Below, in pieces: positions 35,951 to 43,705 of a stretch of DNA of 61,294 nt. The first letter of the stretch is position 1. Every line of letters starts with the position of its first letter. Source of the stretch: Amazonocrinis nigriterrae CENA67 (GTDB lineage: Bacteria > Cyanobacteriota > Cyanobacteriia > Cyanobacteriales > Nostocaceae). The stretch lies in the NCBI RefSeq assembly GCF_016056305.1, contig NZ_JAECZC010000010.1, forward strand, positions 100,835 to 162,128, given 5' to 3'. The notes under the pieces are model-generated. The model was not told where the DNA came from, did not search any database, and saw only the letters and a program-made list of their open reading frames with translations. A program made the position numbers and the translations under genes.

Positions 35951-37360
35951 TCAAGTCAGCTTTTCATTGCTTTGGTAGAGTTTGACTAGAGGTAAACTTC
36001 TTTTGGGAATACTGCTGACAAAAAGTTGCCTCATATCATCTGATATATACGAAAACAATAAACTCAAAACAGCAATTACTGTTGATAACAGCACTAGTTT
36101 TAAGGGGATACCTATCAAGATAAAAACCAATGTTAAAAGTGCAAATATTAAGGTGTTGATATTACCAAAAAACCGTGCTTTATCTAGCAAAATCATCGAT
36201 TTACGACAACTAGGACAGTGCTTAGTATGCCTGTGCCATCTGTCGTAGAGTTGTTCATCTTTCAATTTTGTGAGACTTTTTTCCACACCCATTTGCCATG
36301 CAGGATGACCTCCTGCAAATTCATCTAGCCACTTCCTAAAAGTTATAATGCCCACATCAGAGGGTGCAGGCAAAAAGTATGCATTTTGCCATTTTTTATC
36401 TATTGATGACTGATTCACTTCTTGAGAGTGCATAGCCGATAAATCTTGATCGTTGAGCTTGTATGTAGATAAATGCTGTAACGCAATTTGCAAATCTTTT
36501 GGCAGTATTGACAGCAAAAAGTTCTTTTTACCAGAATTATGTTGTGCAATATATTTAACAATGTAGCGACAGTAACCCGGTTGTGTAGGAATAAAATACG
36601 CTTGTAATAAAGTTATTTCTCCGTTGGGATAACGGTATATTGTACTGTTACAGCAGGGTGGAATAAACCTGCGTATAGCATCCATATCTTTGTTTAAGAG
36701 ATTGTAGCCTTGATGTTTGAGGGTAAAACCTCCTTCAGCAGATATTTCTCCAACTGCTATAAAATTTTGCATGGGCACGGCCATTTTAGGAGAAAAAGTC
36801 TCTATTCCTTCATGAAGAAATTCGGCATGAGCAGGATCAAAAGTACTTTCAACAGATACTGTGTAACCTGCGGGAACTTCTATCATGCTCCACGGGATGG
36901 AAGATATATCAAATTCAGATTCAGATAAATCAGATAAAATAGCCGGGTGTTTTAAGTTACAATCCTCGAAGGCGGTTGCACTATTATCTGGCCATACCCA
37001 AAGTAATTCCTGGGTAACTTGTGTGGGATATGTAGTAATTTTAGACCTGAAACTATCACAAGCAGTTGCTTCTACCTGGCTACCTGCCAACATCGGTATT
37101 TTAGTGCATTTACCTTCACTGTTAAAACACCATCCATGATGTCTACACATCAAGTTTCCATCTTCATTGATGCTTCCCATGGATAGTTGTACCAGCTTGT
37201 GAGGACAAACATCATCCATGACTATCCACTTGTGATTTTTGTCTCTCCAAATCACTAGTTTTTTGCCAAGAAGCGTGACAGGAGTAGGACAAGATGTGTC
37301 CAAGTAGCTTAACGGACTAATGGGATACCATTGCTGAGTCCATGAAAATTGAGTTGCCAT
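35951..37360 (-). CDS. Rieske [2Fe-2S] oxygenase, pheophorbide a oxygenase/Tic55 type
   Basis: 469 residues. The Rieske cluster ligands are in CPHKL and CRHHGW near residues 51-75. The mononuclear iron site is DPAHAEFLHEG (D-x2-H-x4-H) in the middle. The C-terminal HCPSCRKSM (CxxC) and two adjacent membrane helices (about 405-445, FALLTLVFILIGIPLKLVLLSTVIAVLSLLFSY) are features of the PAO/ACD1/Tic55/chlorophyllide a oxygenase group. Such enzymes hydroxylate chlorophyll derivatives or related ring compounds at membranes. Cyanobacteria do not need PAO for a known pathway, so the substrate is open. The gene is isolated, in a convergent arrangement. Confidence 0.9.
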   Translation of the reverse strand: MATQFSWTQQWYPISPLSYLDTSCPTPVTLLGKKLVIWRDKNHKWIVMDDVCPHKLVQLSMGSINEDGNLMCRHHGWCFNSEGKCTKIPMLAGSQVEATACDSFRSKITTYPTQVTQELLWVWPDNSATAFEDCNLKHPAILSDLSESEFDISSIPWSMIEVPAGYTVSVESTFDPAHAEFLHEGIETFSPKMAVPMQNFIAVGEISAEGGFTLKHQGYNLLNKDMDAIRRFIPPCCNSTIYRYPNGEITLLQAYFIPTQPGYCRYIVKYIAQHNSGKKNFLLSILPKDLQIALQHLSTYKLNDQDLSAMHSQEVNQSSIDKKWQNAYFLPAPSDVGIITFRKWLDEFAGGHPAWQMGVEKSLTKLKDEQLYDRWHRHTKHCPSCRKSMILLDKARFFGNINTLIFALLTLVFILIGIPLKLVLLSTVIAVLSLLFSYISDDMRQLFVSSIPKRSLPLVKLYQSNEKLT

Positions 37361-37746
37361 AAGAAGAACTATGAATTTATCTGTGAAACAGAATCTTATT
37401 TAAGAATCTTTTAGATAAACTCATAGAATTGTTCATGAATCCTTAGAGGGAATTAGGGAAAAAGTTTTGGATATATGTTAGTTGTCAGTTGTCAGTTGTC
37501 AGGAGTTATTTCTCCCTCATCTCCCCCATCTCCCCTAAGAGGATGTTTGGAAAGTCTTAAGTATACTAGAAACCCCTCTCCAAACCTCTCCCCGAAACGG
37601 AGGAGCCACTGCGCTATCGCGCTTTGCCGACAGCCGCGCATGTGGCGTCAGAGGCTTTGAATTCCCCCTTTGCGTGTCGGAAAGGGGGTCAGGGGGTTAG
37701 GTCTTGGATGACTTTGATGTTTCGCATAATACTTTTCAAACATCCC
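37361..37746. other. Intergenic region holding a MITE-like element and repeats
   Basis: No gene was found. It includes a GTCAGTT repeat (37480-37500), a CTCCCTCATC/CTCCCCCATC block (about 37510-37535), the family A element (37541-37745), and inside that element a fragment of the modular GC-rich repeat (about 37597-37650). Confidence 0.8.
37541..37745. mobile_element. MITE-like element, family A (long copy)
   Basis: Terminal inverted repeats GGATGTTTGGAAAGT (37541-37555) and ACTTTTCAAACATCC (37731-37745) match at 14 of 15 positions. The right end continues as CCCTAAG, so that the element edge supplies the TAG stop of prmA. It shares ends with the element at 684-769. Confidence 0.65.
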
Positions 37747-38670
37747 CTAAGAACGTCTGACATTCAAGCAACACCATTCTTTTCTTTTCCAGAGGGTGGC
37801 AACAACCCAACCATGTTCTTCTAAGGCATCAGCAACTGCTTTGGATTGTTCTAGTAATATGCCGCTGAAAATAGCCCATGTACTTGGTTTGGCGATCGCA
37901 GTGATTTCTGGAATTAATTCGATAATTACATTAGCCAAAATATTGCAGACTATGCCATCAACTGGTTGTCCACCAATTAGTCTCGTCACTATGTCTACAC
38001 TACCTTCGGCTGGTATCAACCGTTCTGGACTAATGTCGTTCAAGGCGCGATTACTAAAAGTGGATTGTACTGCTAAGGGGTCAGTATCCACTGCGTAGAC
38101 TTTCTCGGCTCCCAACAATACTGCTCCCATAGAAAGAATACCAGAACCGCAACCAATATCCGCAATTACCACAGGTTCACGTTTGCTAGTCTTTCCAGCG
38201 AAAGCTTCAGGTAAATCGGTCATCCGCATTTCGAGTGATTCTAAACACAGCTGAGTTGTGGCATGAGTTCCCGTGCCAAATGCTACTCCTGGGTCTAAAC
38301 GAATCACCAATCTTTCTGATGATTCTGGTAATGGTAGCCACGCGGGGTTGATGAGGAAGCGATCGCCTATTTCCTGCGGTTGCCAATATTGTTTCCAGCT
38401 ACTCGCCCAATCTTCCTCATCAATTAAGCGCCAGTGCAGGGTAGGAACAGATAATCCTACACACAAAGCATCTTGACGCAGCCACAGCGACAGCGCTGCC
38501 AAATCTAGTAGCTGTGCTTGATATCTCGCTAGGTAAGCCTTCACTATACAGGAATTACCTTTGCTTTCACTAGCTGTACCACGACTACCAAAATTTTCCA
38601 GTCGCCAAAAGACGGAATCTTCCAGCGCCGGCTCACATAAAATTTCTAGTTCCCACCAGGTGTTTGCCAT
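37747..38670 (-). CDS. prmA: Ribosomal protein L11 methyltransferase
   Basis: 307 residues. The N-terminal substrate-recognition domain ([24 protein letters not shown]) is followed by a class I methyltransferase fold. Its motifs are [55 protein letters not shown] and [16 protein letters not shown]. PrmA trimethylates ribosomal protein L11 with S-adenosylmethionine. The last codons and the TAG coincide with the edge of a MITE-like element, so the native C-terminus may have been altered by a few residues. It is downstream of serA on the same strand. Confidence 0.95.
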   Translation of the reverse strand: MANTWWELEILCEPALEDSVFWRLENFGSRGTASESKGNSCIVKAYLARYQAQLLDLAALSLWLRQDALCVGLSVPTLHWRLIDEEDWASSWKQYWQPQEIGDRFLINPAWLPLPESSERLVIRLDPGVAFGTGTHATTQLCLESLEMRMTDLPEAFAGKTSKREPVVIADIGCGSGILSMGAVLLGAEKVYAVDTDPLAVQSTFSNRALNDISPERLIPAEGSVDIVTRLIGGQPVDGIVCNILANVIIELIPEITAIAKPSTWAIFSGILLEQSKAVADALEEHGWVVATLWKRKEWCCLNVRRS

Positions 38671-38674
38671 TTCT

Positions 38675-38920
38675 AAGTGCTGAGTGCTGAGTGCTGAGTT
38701 ATGAGTTTGAGAGAGTTAGGAGTTATGAGTTTGAGAGAGTTAGGAGTTAGGAGTTGGGAGTTGGGAGTTGAGAGTTAAGAGTTATCCTCTTTACTTGTAA
38801 CTCCTTACTGTTGACTCTTAACTTTTTTCTTCACTCAGCACTCAGCAGTAGAGACGATTCGCCGAATCGTCTCTACTCAGCACTCAGCACTCAGCACCCA
38901 GCACTCAGCACTCAGCACTT
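38675..38920. repeat. Compound STRR tract between serA and prmA
   Basis: Arrays of several unit types are packed together: GAGTGCT/CAGCACT heptamers at both ends (inverted relative to each other), AGTTTGAGAGAGTTAGG units, GGAGTTG units, and a palindromic block GAGACGATTCGCCGAATCGTCTC at about 38852-38874. No gene was found. Confidence 0.85.
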
Positions 38921-40501
38921 TTATAGTGTGACTGTAAACGCGTCTCGAATTCCAGGGACTTTGGTAATTTCAGACAAAATCCCATCGGGTAAGGGGTCGT
39001 CGATACTCAAAGCCATGACCGCATCACCACGCACGATTTTGCGGCCTACCTGCATACTGGCAATATTGACATTAAAGCTGCCCAGTAGGGAACCGAGTTT
39101 GCCAATAATTCCTGGCATGTCACGGTGCAGGGTAAACAACATGTATTTGCTTGGTGGTACGTTAATTGGGAAACCGTCAACGTCGGTGAGGTGGATTTCT
39201 TTGTCGCCTAACAAAGCGCCTGTGACGGAATGAGTACCTAAAGTACCTGTGGCTTCTAGATGCAGTGAGCCGGCGTAGTCACGAGCTGAAGCATCGCGGG
39301 TTTCAATGACGCGAATTCCTCTTTCTTTGGCTTCGATGCTGGCGTTGACATAATTTACCCGTTCCCGTAGGGCTTGGTAAAGTAGTCCTTTGAGGGATGC
39401 AACTACTAAAGGCTGACTTTTGTTGGTTGCCAATTCACCTTGCAGTCGGACGTTGAGTAATTCGACTCGTCCGCCGGCTAGCTGTCCTACCAAGTTGCCT
39501 AAGGTTTCAGCTAGCTGCATGTAGGGTTTGAGTTCTTCGAGGACATCGGGGCCGAGTCCTGGTATATTCACTGCTGAACGGGCGGGTAATCCGAGAAGTA
39601 CATCGCGAATTTGTTCAGCTACGTCTATGGCTACGTTCACCTGGGCTTCGGTGGTGGATGCGCCTAAGTGGGGGGTGAGGATGATTTCTTTACCTAGCGA
39701 TCGCAATTCTGATTCACCCAGTGGTTCGCTCTCGAACACATCCAAGGCCGCACCTGCAATTTTACCGGCTTTGATGGCTGCTGCTAAAGCTGTTTCTTCG
39801 ATGATGCCACCACGAGCGCAGTTAATAATCCGGGCGGTGGGTTTCATCTTTGCCAAGGTGACGGCGTTGATTAAGTGGGTGGTTTCCGGTGTTTTGGGAA
39901 TGTGGAGTGTGATGTAGTCTGCTTGTTGGAAAAGCAAATCTAAATCCACCAATTGACAACCAATTTGTTCGGCTCGTTCTGTAGAGATAAAGGGGTCGTA
40001 AGCTAAGAGTTTCATCCCCATTGCTTTGGCCACGGTGGCTACATGGGAACCAATTTTACCCAAGCCAACAACGCCAAGGGTTTTTTTGTAAACTTCTGCA
40101 CCAATAAAGCTATTGCGATCCCAAGCGCCGCGTTTAACTGAAGCGTTAGCATCGGGGATGTGACGAGACAAAGCCAACATCATGGCGAGGGCGTGTTCGG
40201 CGGCGGCGATGGTGTTACCTTCTGGAGAATTGACTACTACAATTCCTTTACGTGTGGCTGCGGGAACATCCACATTATCCACACCTACACCTGCACGACC
40301 AATGATTTTCAACTGTGTACCAGCTTCAATAATTTCTTGAGTAACGCGGGTGCCAGAGCGAATCATTAAGGCGTCGTATTCGCCAATAATTTCTATTAAT
40401 TCCGCTGGTTTTAGACCTGTTTTGACATCTACAGTCGCAACTTGGGAGAGAATGTCAATTCCAGCCTGGTCAATGGTATCGGAGACAAGAACCTTGGACA
40501 T
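38921..40501 (-). CDS. serA: D-3-phosphoglycerate dehydrogenase
   Basis: 526 residues, the long (type I, ASB plus ACT domain) form. The first step of the phosphorylated serine pathway: 3-phosphoglycerate to 3-phosphohydroxypyruvate with NAD. Motifs are MIRSGTRVTQEII, GRAGVGVDNVDVPAATRKGI, VVNSPEGNTIAAAEHALAMML, GVVGLGKIGSHVA, NCARGGIIEETAL and TPHLGASTTEAQ with the catalytic His. The C-terminal ACT domain (about 455-526) contains MLFTLHRDMPGIIGKLGSLLGSFNVNIASMQVGR. It is upstream of prmA. Confidence 0.97.
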   Translation of the reverse strand: MSKVLVSDTIDQAGIDILSQVATVDVKTGLKPAELIEIIGEYDALMIRSGTRVTQEIIEAGTQLKIIGRAGVGVDNVDVPAATRKGIVVVNSPEGNTIAAAEHALAMMLALSRHIPDANASVKRGAWDRNSFIGAEVYKKTLGVVGLGKIGSHVATVAKAMGMKLLAYDPFISTERAEQIGCQLVDLDLLFQQADYITLHIPKTPETTHLINAVTLAKMKPTARIINCARGGIIEETALAAAIKAGKIAGAALDVFESEPLGESELRSLGKEIILTPHLGASTTEAQVNVAIDVAEQIRDVLLGLPARSAVNIPGLGPDVLEELKPYMQLAETLGNLVGQLAGGRVELLNVRLQGELATNKSQPLVVASLKGLLYQALRERVNYVNASIEAKERGIRVIETRDASARDYAGSLHLEATGTLGTHSVTGALLGDKEIHLTDVDGFPINVPPSKYMLFTLHRDMPGIIGKLGSLLGSFNVNIASMQVGRKIVRGDAVMALSIDDPLPDGILSEITKVPGIRDAFTVTL

Positions 40502-41918
40502 GATTAATTCATTTTAAAGTTAGAGGTTTTGCTGCACAAGACTTTTTAGTTTAGTCTTTATCCGTGGCAATTCAGCAAAAATTATGCGTTTTTATATCAA
40601 TTTAACTTTCACTCACGTCCTGTAATATATAGTATCAGAGTAACAGTTGAGGGGATGCGATCGCGCTGTCTCCTGGTATTGAAACATGAGTGGCTGTGTG
40701 TGCCACCCTGAGGCTAAATATAAACCATAACTAGTACCAAAAATCAATATATTTATTAATAGTTAAAAGTTACCAAATCTACGGATGAATGGGGCATGGG
40801 GCATGGGGTATGGGCAATGGGGCATGGGCAATGGGAAAGAATTTATTAATGCCTTATGCTTTAAGTGACGAGGCGACTATGGCTCTTTACGCCACTTGCG
40901 CTTTCGGTGAATGGAAAGCGATCGCTCTGCTTACCGAGCAAATGGCTATAATTCAGGCAACAGCGAAGTATAGCTGTAGTCACCTAAGTTAGGACAGTGC
41001 TGATTGCTCAAAGCCTTGAAATAACCGGGTTTATACTCAGCAACGCCACATACTCCACTTGGTGAGGCAGTCGCAGTATTGGTGAGTCCAGTCCCCGTCT
41101 TGGTGAAGCAGCGCCCGTCTTGGACGCCACATCCTCCACTTGGGGAGCCACCCCCGTGGGCGGGTCTCCCGACTTGAGGGGAGTGGCGTGAGACCCCAAG
41201 ACCGGAGTGGCTCCGCTTTCCGTCGTTAGCGCAAGCGTTGCGCGAGTCTTCTCCCAAAGGGAGACGCCAAAGGCGAACGAGCGTCTGGGCGACTGCTGAA
41301 CCCGTAGGGCTTGTTGCCAGATGGGGAACTGGCGATCTCAAGAGCGTTAGCGAGCTTGCGAGTGTCACCCGAAGGCGGCTTCTGCCGATTGCGATCTCAA
41401 GAGCGATCTTCGACGCAGGAGCGTCACTGCCGAACCCGAAGGGGCAAAGCACAATACGCTCAACATATGAAGCTTTTATGAACTTAATAGTTTGTTGTGC
41501 AGAGATGTCTTCAGCTTCAATCATAAAAATAAGTTATGTATTTCCTAGCACAATTGTTGATCACACAATATATTTCTAGCAAAAAATAAATTGCGTTTTT
41601 AGCAATAATTAAATGCGTTTTTAGCAAAAAATTAACTAAATTTAACAAGGTATTAGTTTTTCAATCAGGTAATTAAATATATCCGACCAAAGTTTAAAAT
41701 TTTAATTTATGTTAATTTTGGGTGTGTATAAGCCTTTACATGGGTTTACAAGTTTAAGATTTCGTAAAGATAATTATATGACATAGGAATAGTGGTAAAT
41801 AAATGATCATGCTCAGTAAACTCAAGTAAACACCAAAAAAACCAATTATTACGAGCTATTTACTGCGAATTTAGTCAATTATGACTGATGAAATTCATAG
41901 ATAGCTTTTGACAAATTA
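40502..41918. other. 1.4-kb non-coding stretch with a large mosaic repeat
   Basis: From the left: an AT-rich serA upstream region, GGGGCATGGGGCAT-type repeats (40786-40835), the interspersed repeat mosaic (41040-41455), then about 450 bp of AT-rich DNA that should hold the promoter of the peptide locus. A short minus-strand frame next to the mosaic (41524 downwards, MIEAEDISAQQTIKFIKAS) may be a remnant of a gene cut by the repeat. No full gene was found. Confidence 0.75.
41040..41455. repeat. Interspersed GC-rich repeat, copy 3 (largest)
   Basis: A mosaic of the modules seen at 15.3 and 29.9 kb. The blocks CGTCTTGGACGCCACATCC and GACCCCAAGACCGGAGTGGC are identical to copy 1. Extra blocks (CTCCCAAAGGGAG, GGCTTGTTGCC, GCGTTAGCGAGCTTGCGAG) form small hairpins. 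It is non-coding. Confidence 0.8.
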
Positions 41919-42386
41919 ATGAAACAGTTGCGTAAATTTTTCAGCCTGACTGCAAGCGATCGCCTGCTTCTGGTTAAGGCTGTGTTTATACTTGCAGTCA
42001 TCAGGGTAGGACTGAAGTTGCTACCGTTTCAGCAATTGCGTCGTCTTTTGGCAAAGATTGCACAGCCAAAAGCTAAATTGCAAGCTATGGATGAAGCTTC
42101 TGTCAAAAAAGTTGCTTGGGCTGTGACAGTAGCAAGCCCATACTTACGAGCCATATGTCTTCCCCAGGCCTTGGCTGTGCAAGTATTGCTTGCTCGGCGT
42201 GGTTACCCCACTCAGCTACGCATAGGTTTTACCAGAAGCAAGAGCGGACAAATGTCAGCCCATGCTTGGGTAGAAAGTCAGGGGGAAGTTGTGATTGGTG
42301 GTGCAGGGAATATGGCTCGCTTTATTCCTATACCACTTCAAAGAGTAGAAAGCCATGAGAGTAGTAGTTGGCATTTATTTACTTGA
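41919..42386 (+). CDS. Lasso-peptide-type B2 leader peptidase (transglutaminase-like)
   Basis: 155 residues. The N-terminal half has a hydrophobic helix (about 17-35, LLVKAVFILAVIRVGLKLL). The C-terminal half is the B2 protease domain: CLPQALAVQVLLARRGYPTQLRIGF with catalytic Cys80, then SAHAWVES with His115 and GEVVIGG. In lasso peptide clusters this cysteine protease cuts off the leader after recruitment by a B1/RRE protein. Here neither a B1 protein nor a lasso cyclase is present. Instead the next genes are an NHLP-type precursor and a LanM. It is therefore the best local candidate for leader removal, because the exporter lacks a C39 peptidase. It begins the peptide locus, 59 bp before the precursor gene. 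Confidence 0.85.
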   Translation: MKQLRKFFSLTASDRLLLVKAVFILAVIRVGLKLLPFQQLRRLLAKIAQPKAKLQAMDEASVKKVAWAVTVASPYLRAICLPQALAVQVLLARRGYPTQLRIGFTRSKSGQMSAHAWVESQGEVVIGGAGNMARFIPIPLQRVESHESSSWHLFT

Positions 42387-42445
42387 ATAAATGCAGGCTG
42401 TGAACAGAAAAACGAATTTTAACAATAAACCATTGAGGTGGCAAT

Positions 42446-43162
42446 ATGAATAACCAAGACAAGACTCCCGAAGGGATAACACCTAATTTGCCTTTATGGT
42501 CTTATAAATTACAGCAGGATTCAAAACTCGCTGTGAAGACGAGGAAAGATTTGGAAATTCATTTGATTACTTGCGCTTTGAAAAATGAGGGATTTAGGCA
42601 GGAATTAATTACTAACCCAAAGGCAGTAGTCGAGAAGCAAATAGGGACTAAGCTGCCAGAAGAGCTTGAAATTAAAGTTCTGGAGGAAACAGAAGATACC
42701 CTTTATATGGTGTTGCCTTGCAATCCTTATGAGGGGATTTCCGAAGAGGAACTGAAGGTTTTTCTAGGAATGACCTATGAGGATGTTGCACGTTGGGTAC
42801 TGGAACAGCAGCGGAATGCTTTGCTCAGTGAAGAAAACAGTGTGAAGTTAATGGTTCAAGCTTGGAGGGATCAGGAGTTTAAGAACAAGTTGCTATTAAA
42901 CCCTAAGATTGTTATTCAACAAGAATTAGCTAGTGAGATTCCGTCAAGTCTGAGCATTCAAATCCAAGAGGAAACAGCTAATAGCCTCTACATTATTATC
43001 CCAAGTATTTTAGAGAATTTTGAGGTTTATAACTTGGGAAGCGAAGTGTCAAATTTGAATATGCCGATAGTGATAGGGTCTGGAGGTGTGTGTCAAGCAT
43101 CAGGTCGCTGCTTTACTTCTGATCGCACGAGTGGCGGACTATCTTGTTGTATACGTTTTTAA
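42446..43162 (+). CDS. Lanthipeptide precursor with two tandem NHLP-type leader domains
   Basis: 238 residues; ribosome site GAGGTGG before ATG 42446. Two related leader modules of the nitrile-hydratase-like (NHLP) family are visible. The first (about 33-98) has FRQELITNPKAVVEKQIG, LPEELEIKVLEETEDTLYMVLP. The second (about 134-190) has FKNKLLLNPKIVIQQELA, IPSSLSIQIQEETANSLYIIIP. A linker follows, then a Gly-Gly site at 213-214 (IGSGG). The predicted core is residues 215-238, with Cys216, 222, 234 and 235 and six Ser/Thr (219, 224, 225, 228, 229, 233). That composition is what a lanthipeptide synthetase needs. Doubling of the leader is unusual. The next gene is the LanM. Confidence 0.85.
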   Translation: MNNQDKTPEGITPNLPLWSYKLQQDSKLAVKTRKDLEIHLITCALKNEGFRQELITNPKAVVEKQIGTKLPEELEIKVLEETEDTLYMVLPCNPYEGISEEELKVFLGMTYEDVARWVLEQQRNALLSEENSVKLMVQAWRDQEFKNKLLLNPKIVIQQELASEIPSSLSIQIQEETANSLYIIIPSILENFEVYNLGSEVSNLNMPIVIGSGGVCQASGRCFTSDRTSGGLSCCIRF

Positions 43163-43190
43163 ATAGTGGCATTTCTATTTAATAGAATTT

Positions 43191-43293
43191 AGGGATCTGC
43201 TGATAAATAACATACCAACAAAGAGGCATAACAATGCCATGGTCTGACAACAGCCGTTTTTGAAGATGGGATTTTATTTCAAGGCAGATCCCT
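43191..43293. repeat. Inverted repeat pair downstream of the precursor gene
   Basis: AGGGATCTGC and its perfect complement GCAGATCCCT bound 103 bp that begins 29 bp after the precursor stop codon. It could be a small MITE relic or an RNA stem that separates precursor and synthetase expression. Confidence 0.5.
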
Positions 43294-43414
43294 TAATACA
43301 GGTTTTAACACTGATTCATAGCAGAGTTGTTTGATCTTTTATCAGCAACTGTATTTATTGTGAATACAGCAAAAATATAGTGTTTGTAATTGCTTTAACA
43401 GGAACAATACATAT

Positions 43415-43504
43415 TAGACTTCTTGCAAAAGTCATTTTTTCGCGTTCTTCTTAGCGCCTTAGCGTCTTTGCGTGAGGTAAAAAAATATTTATGCAAGAGG
43501 TCTA
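43415..43504. mobile_element. MITE-like element (family E)
   Basis: Ends TAGACTTCTTGCA and TGCAAGAGGTCTA match at 12 of 13 positions as an inverted repeat. The 90-bp interior carries the dispersed block TTAGCGCCTTAGCGTCTTTG. A lone matching end is at about 35830-35842. Confidence 0.55.
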
Positions 43505-43705
43505 TTGTCAATAACAAGACTTCACCATGTACGAAGATGATTTTGATTTATCAAATCAAAATGCTAGAGCTTGGATTTCATTAAGTTGAAACTACAAACT
43601 TGAACAAATTAAAAGCCTACTGATGAGAGTGCTTGTCAAAGCAAAATCCAGTTTATAAAATCCAAAAAATTACAATACATATCTATATATTATAAGGTTA
43701 TTGAA

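Larger units (their letters stand above)
43163..43705. other. 540-bp spacer between precursor and LanM genes
   Basis: No gene was found. It holds a 10-bp inverted repeat pair (43191-43200 and 43284-43293), a small hairpin inside it (GGCAT AACA ATGCC at 43225-43238), and a MITE-like element (43415-43504). The GTG start of LanM at 43706 follows AAGG (43693-43696). Confidence 0.75.

Noticed and set aside
40946-41524. 192-codon minus-strand frame
   Set aside because: Most of it is the interspersed repeat mosaic. Only the first ~30 codons look possibly protein-like, too little to call a gene.
41726-41739. GTAN8TAC (NtcA-like) box upstream of the peptide locus
   Set aside because: The match is exact, but no -10 box lies at the expected 22-bp distance, and about fifteen such matches are expected by chance in 61 kb.
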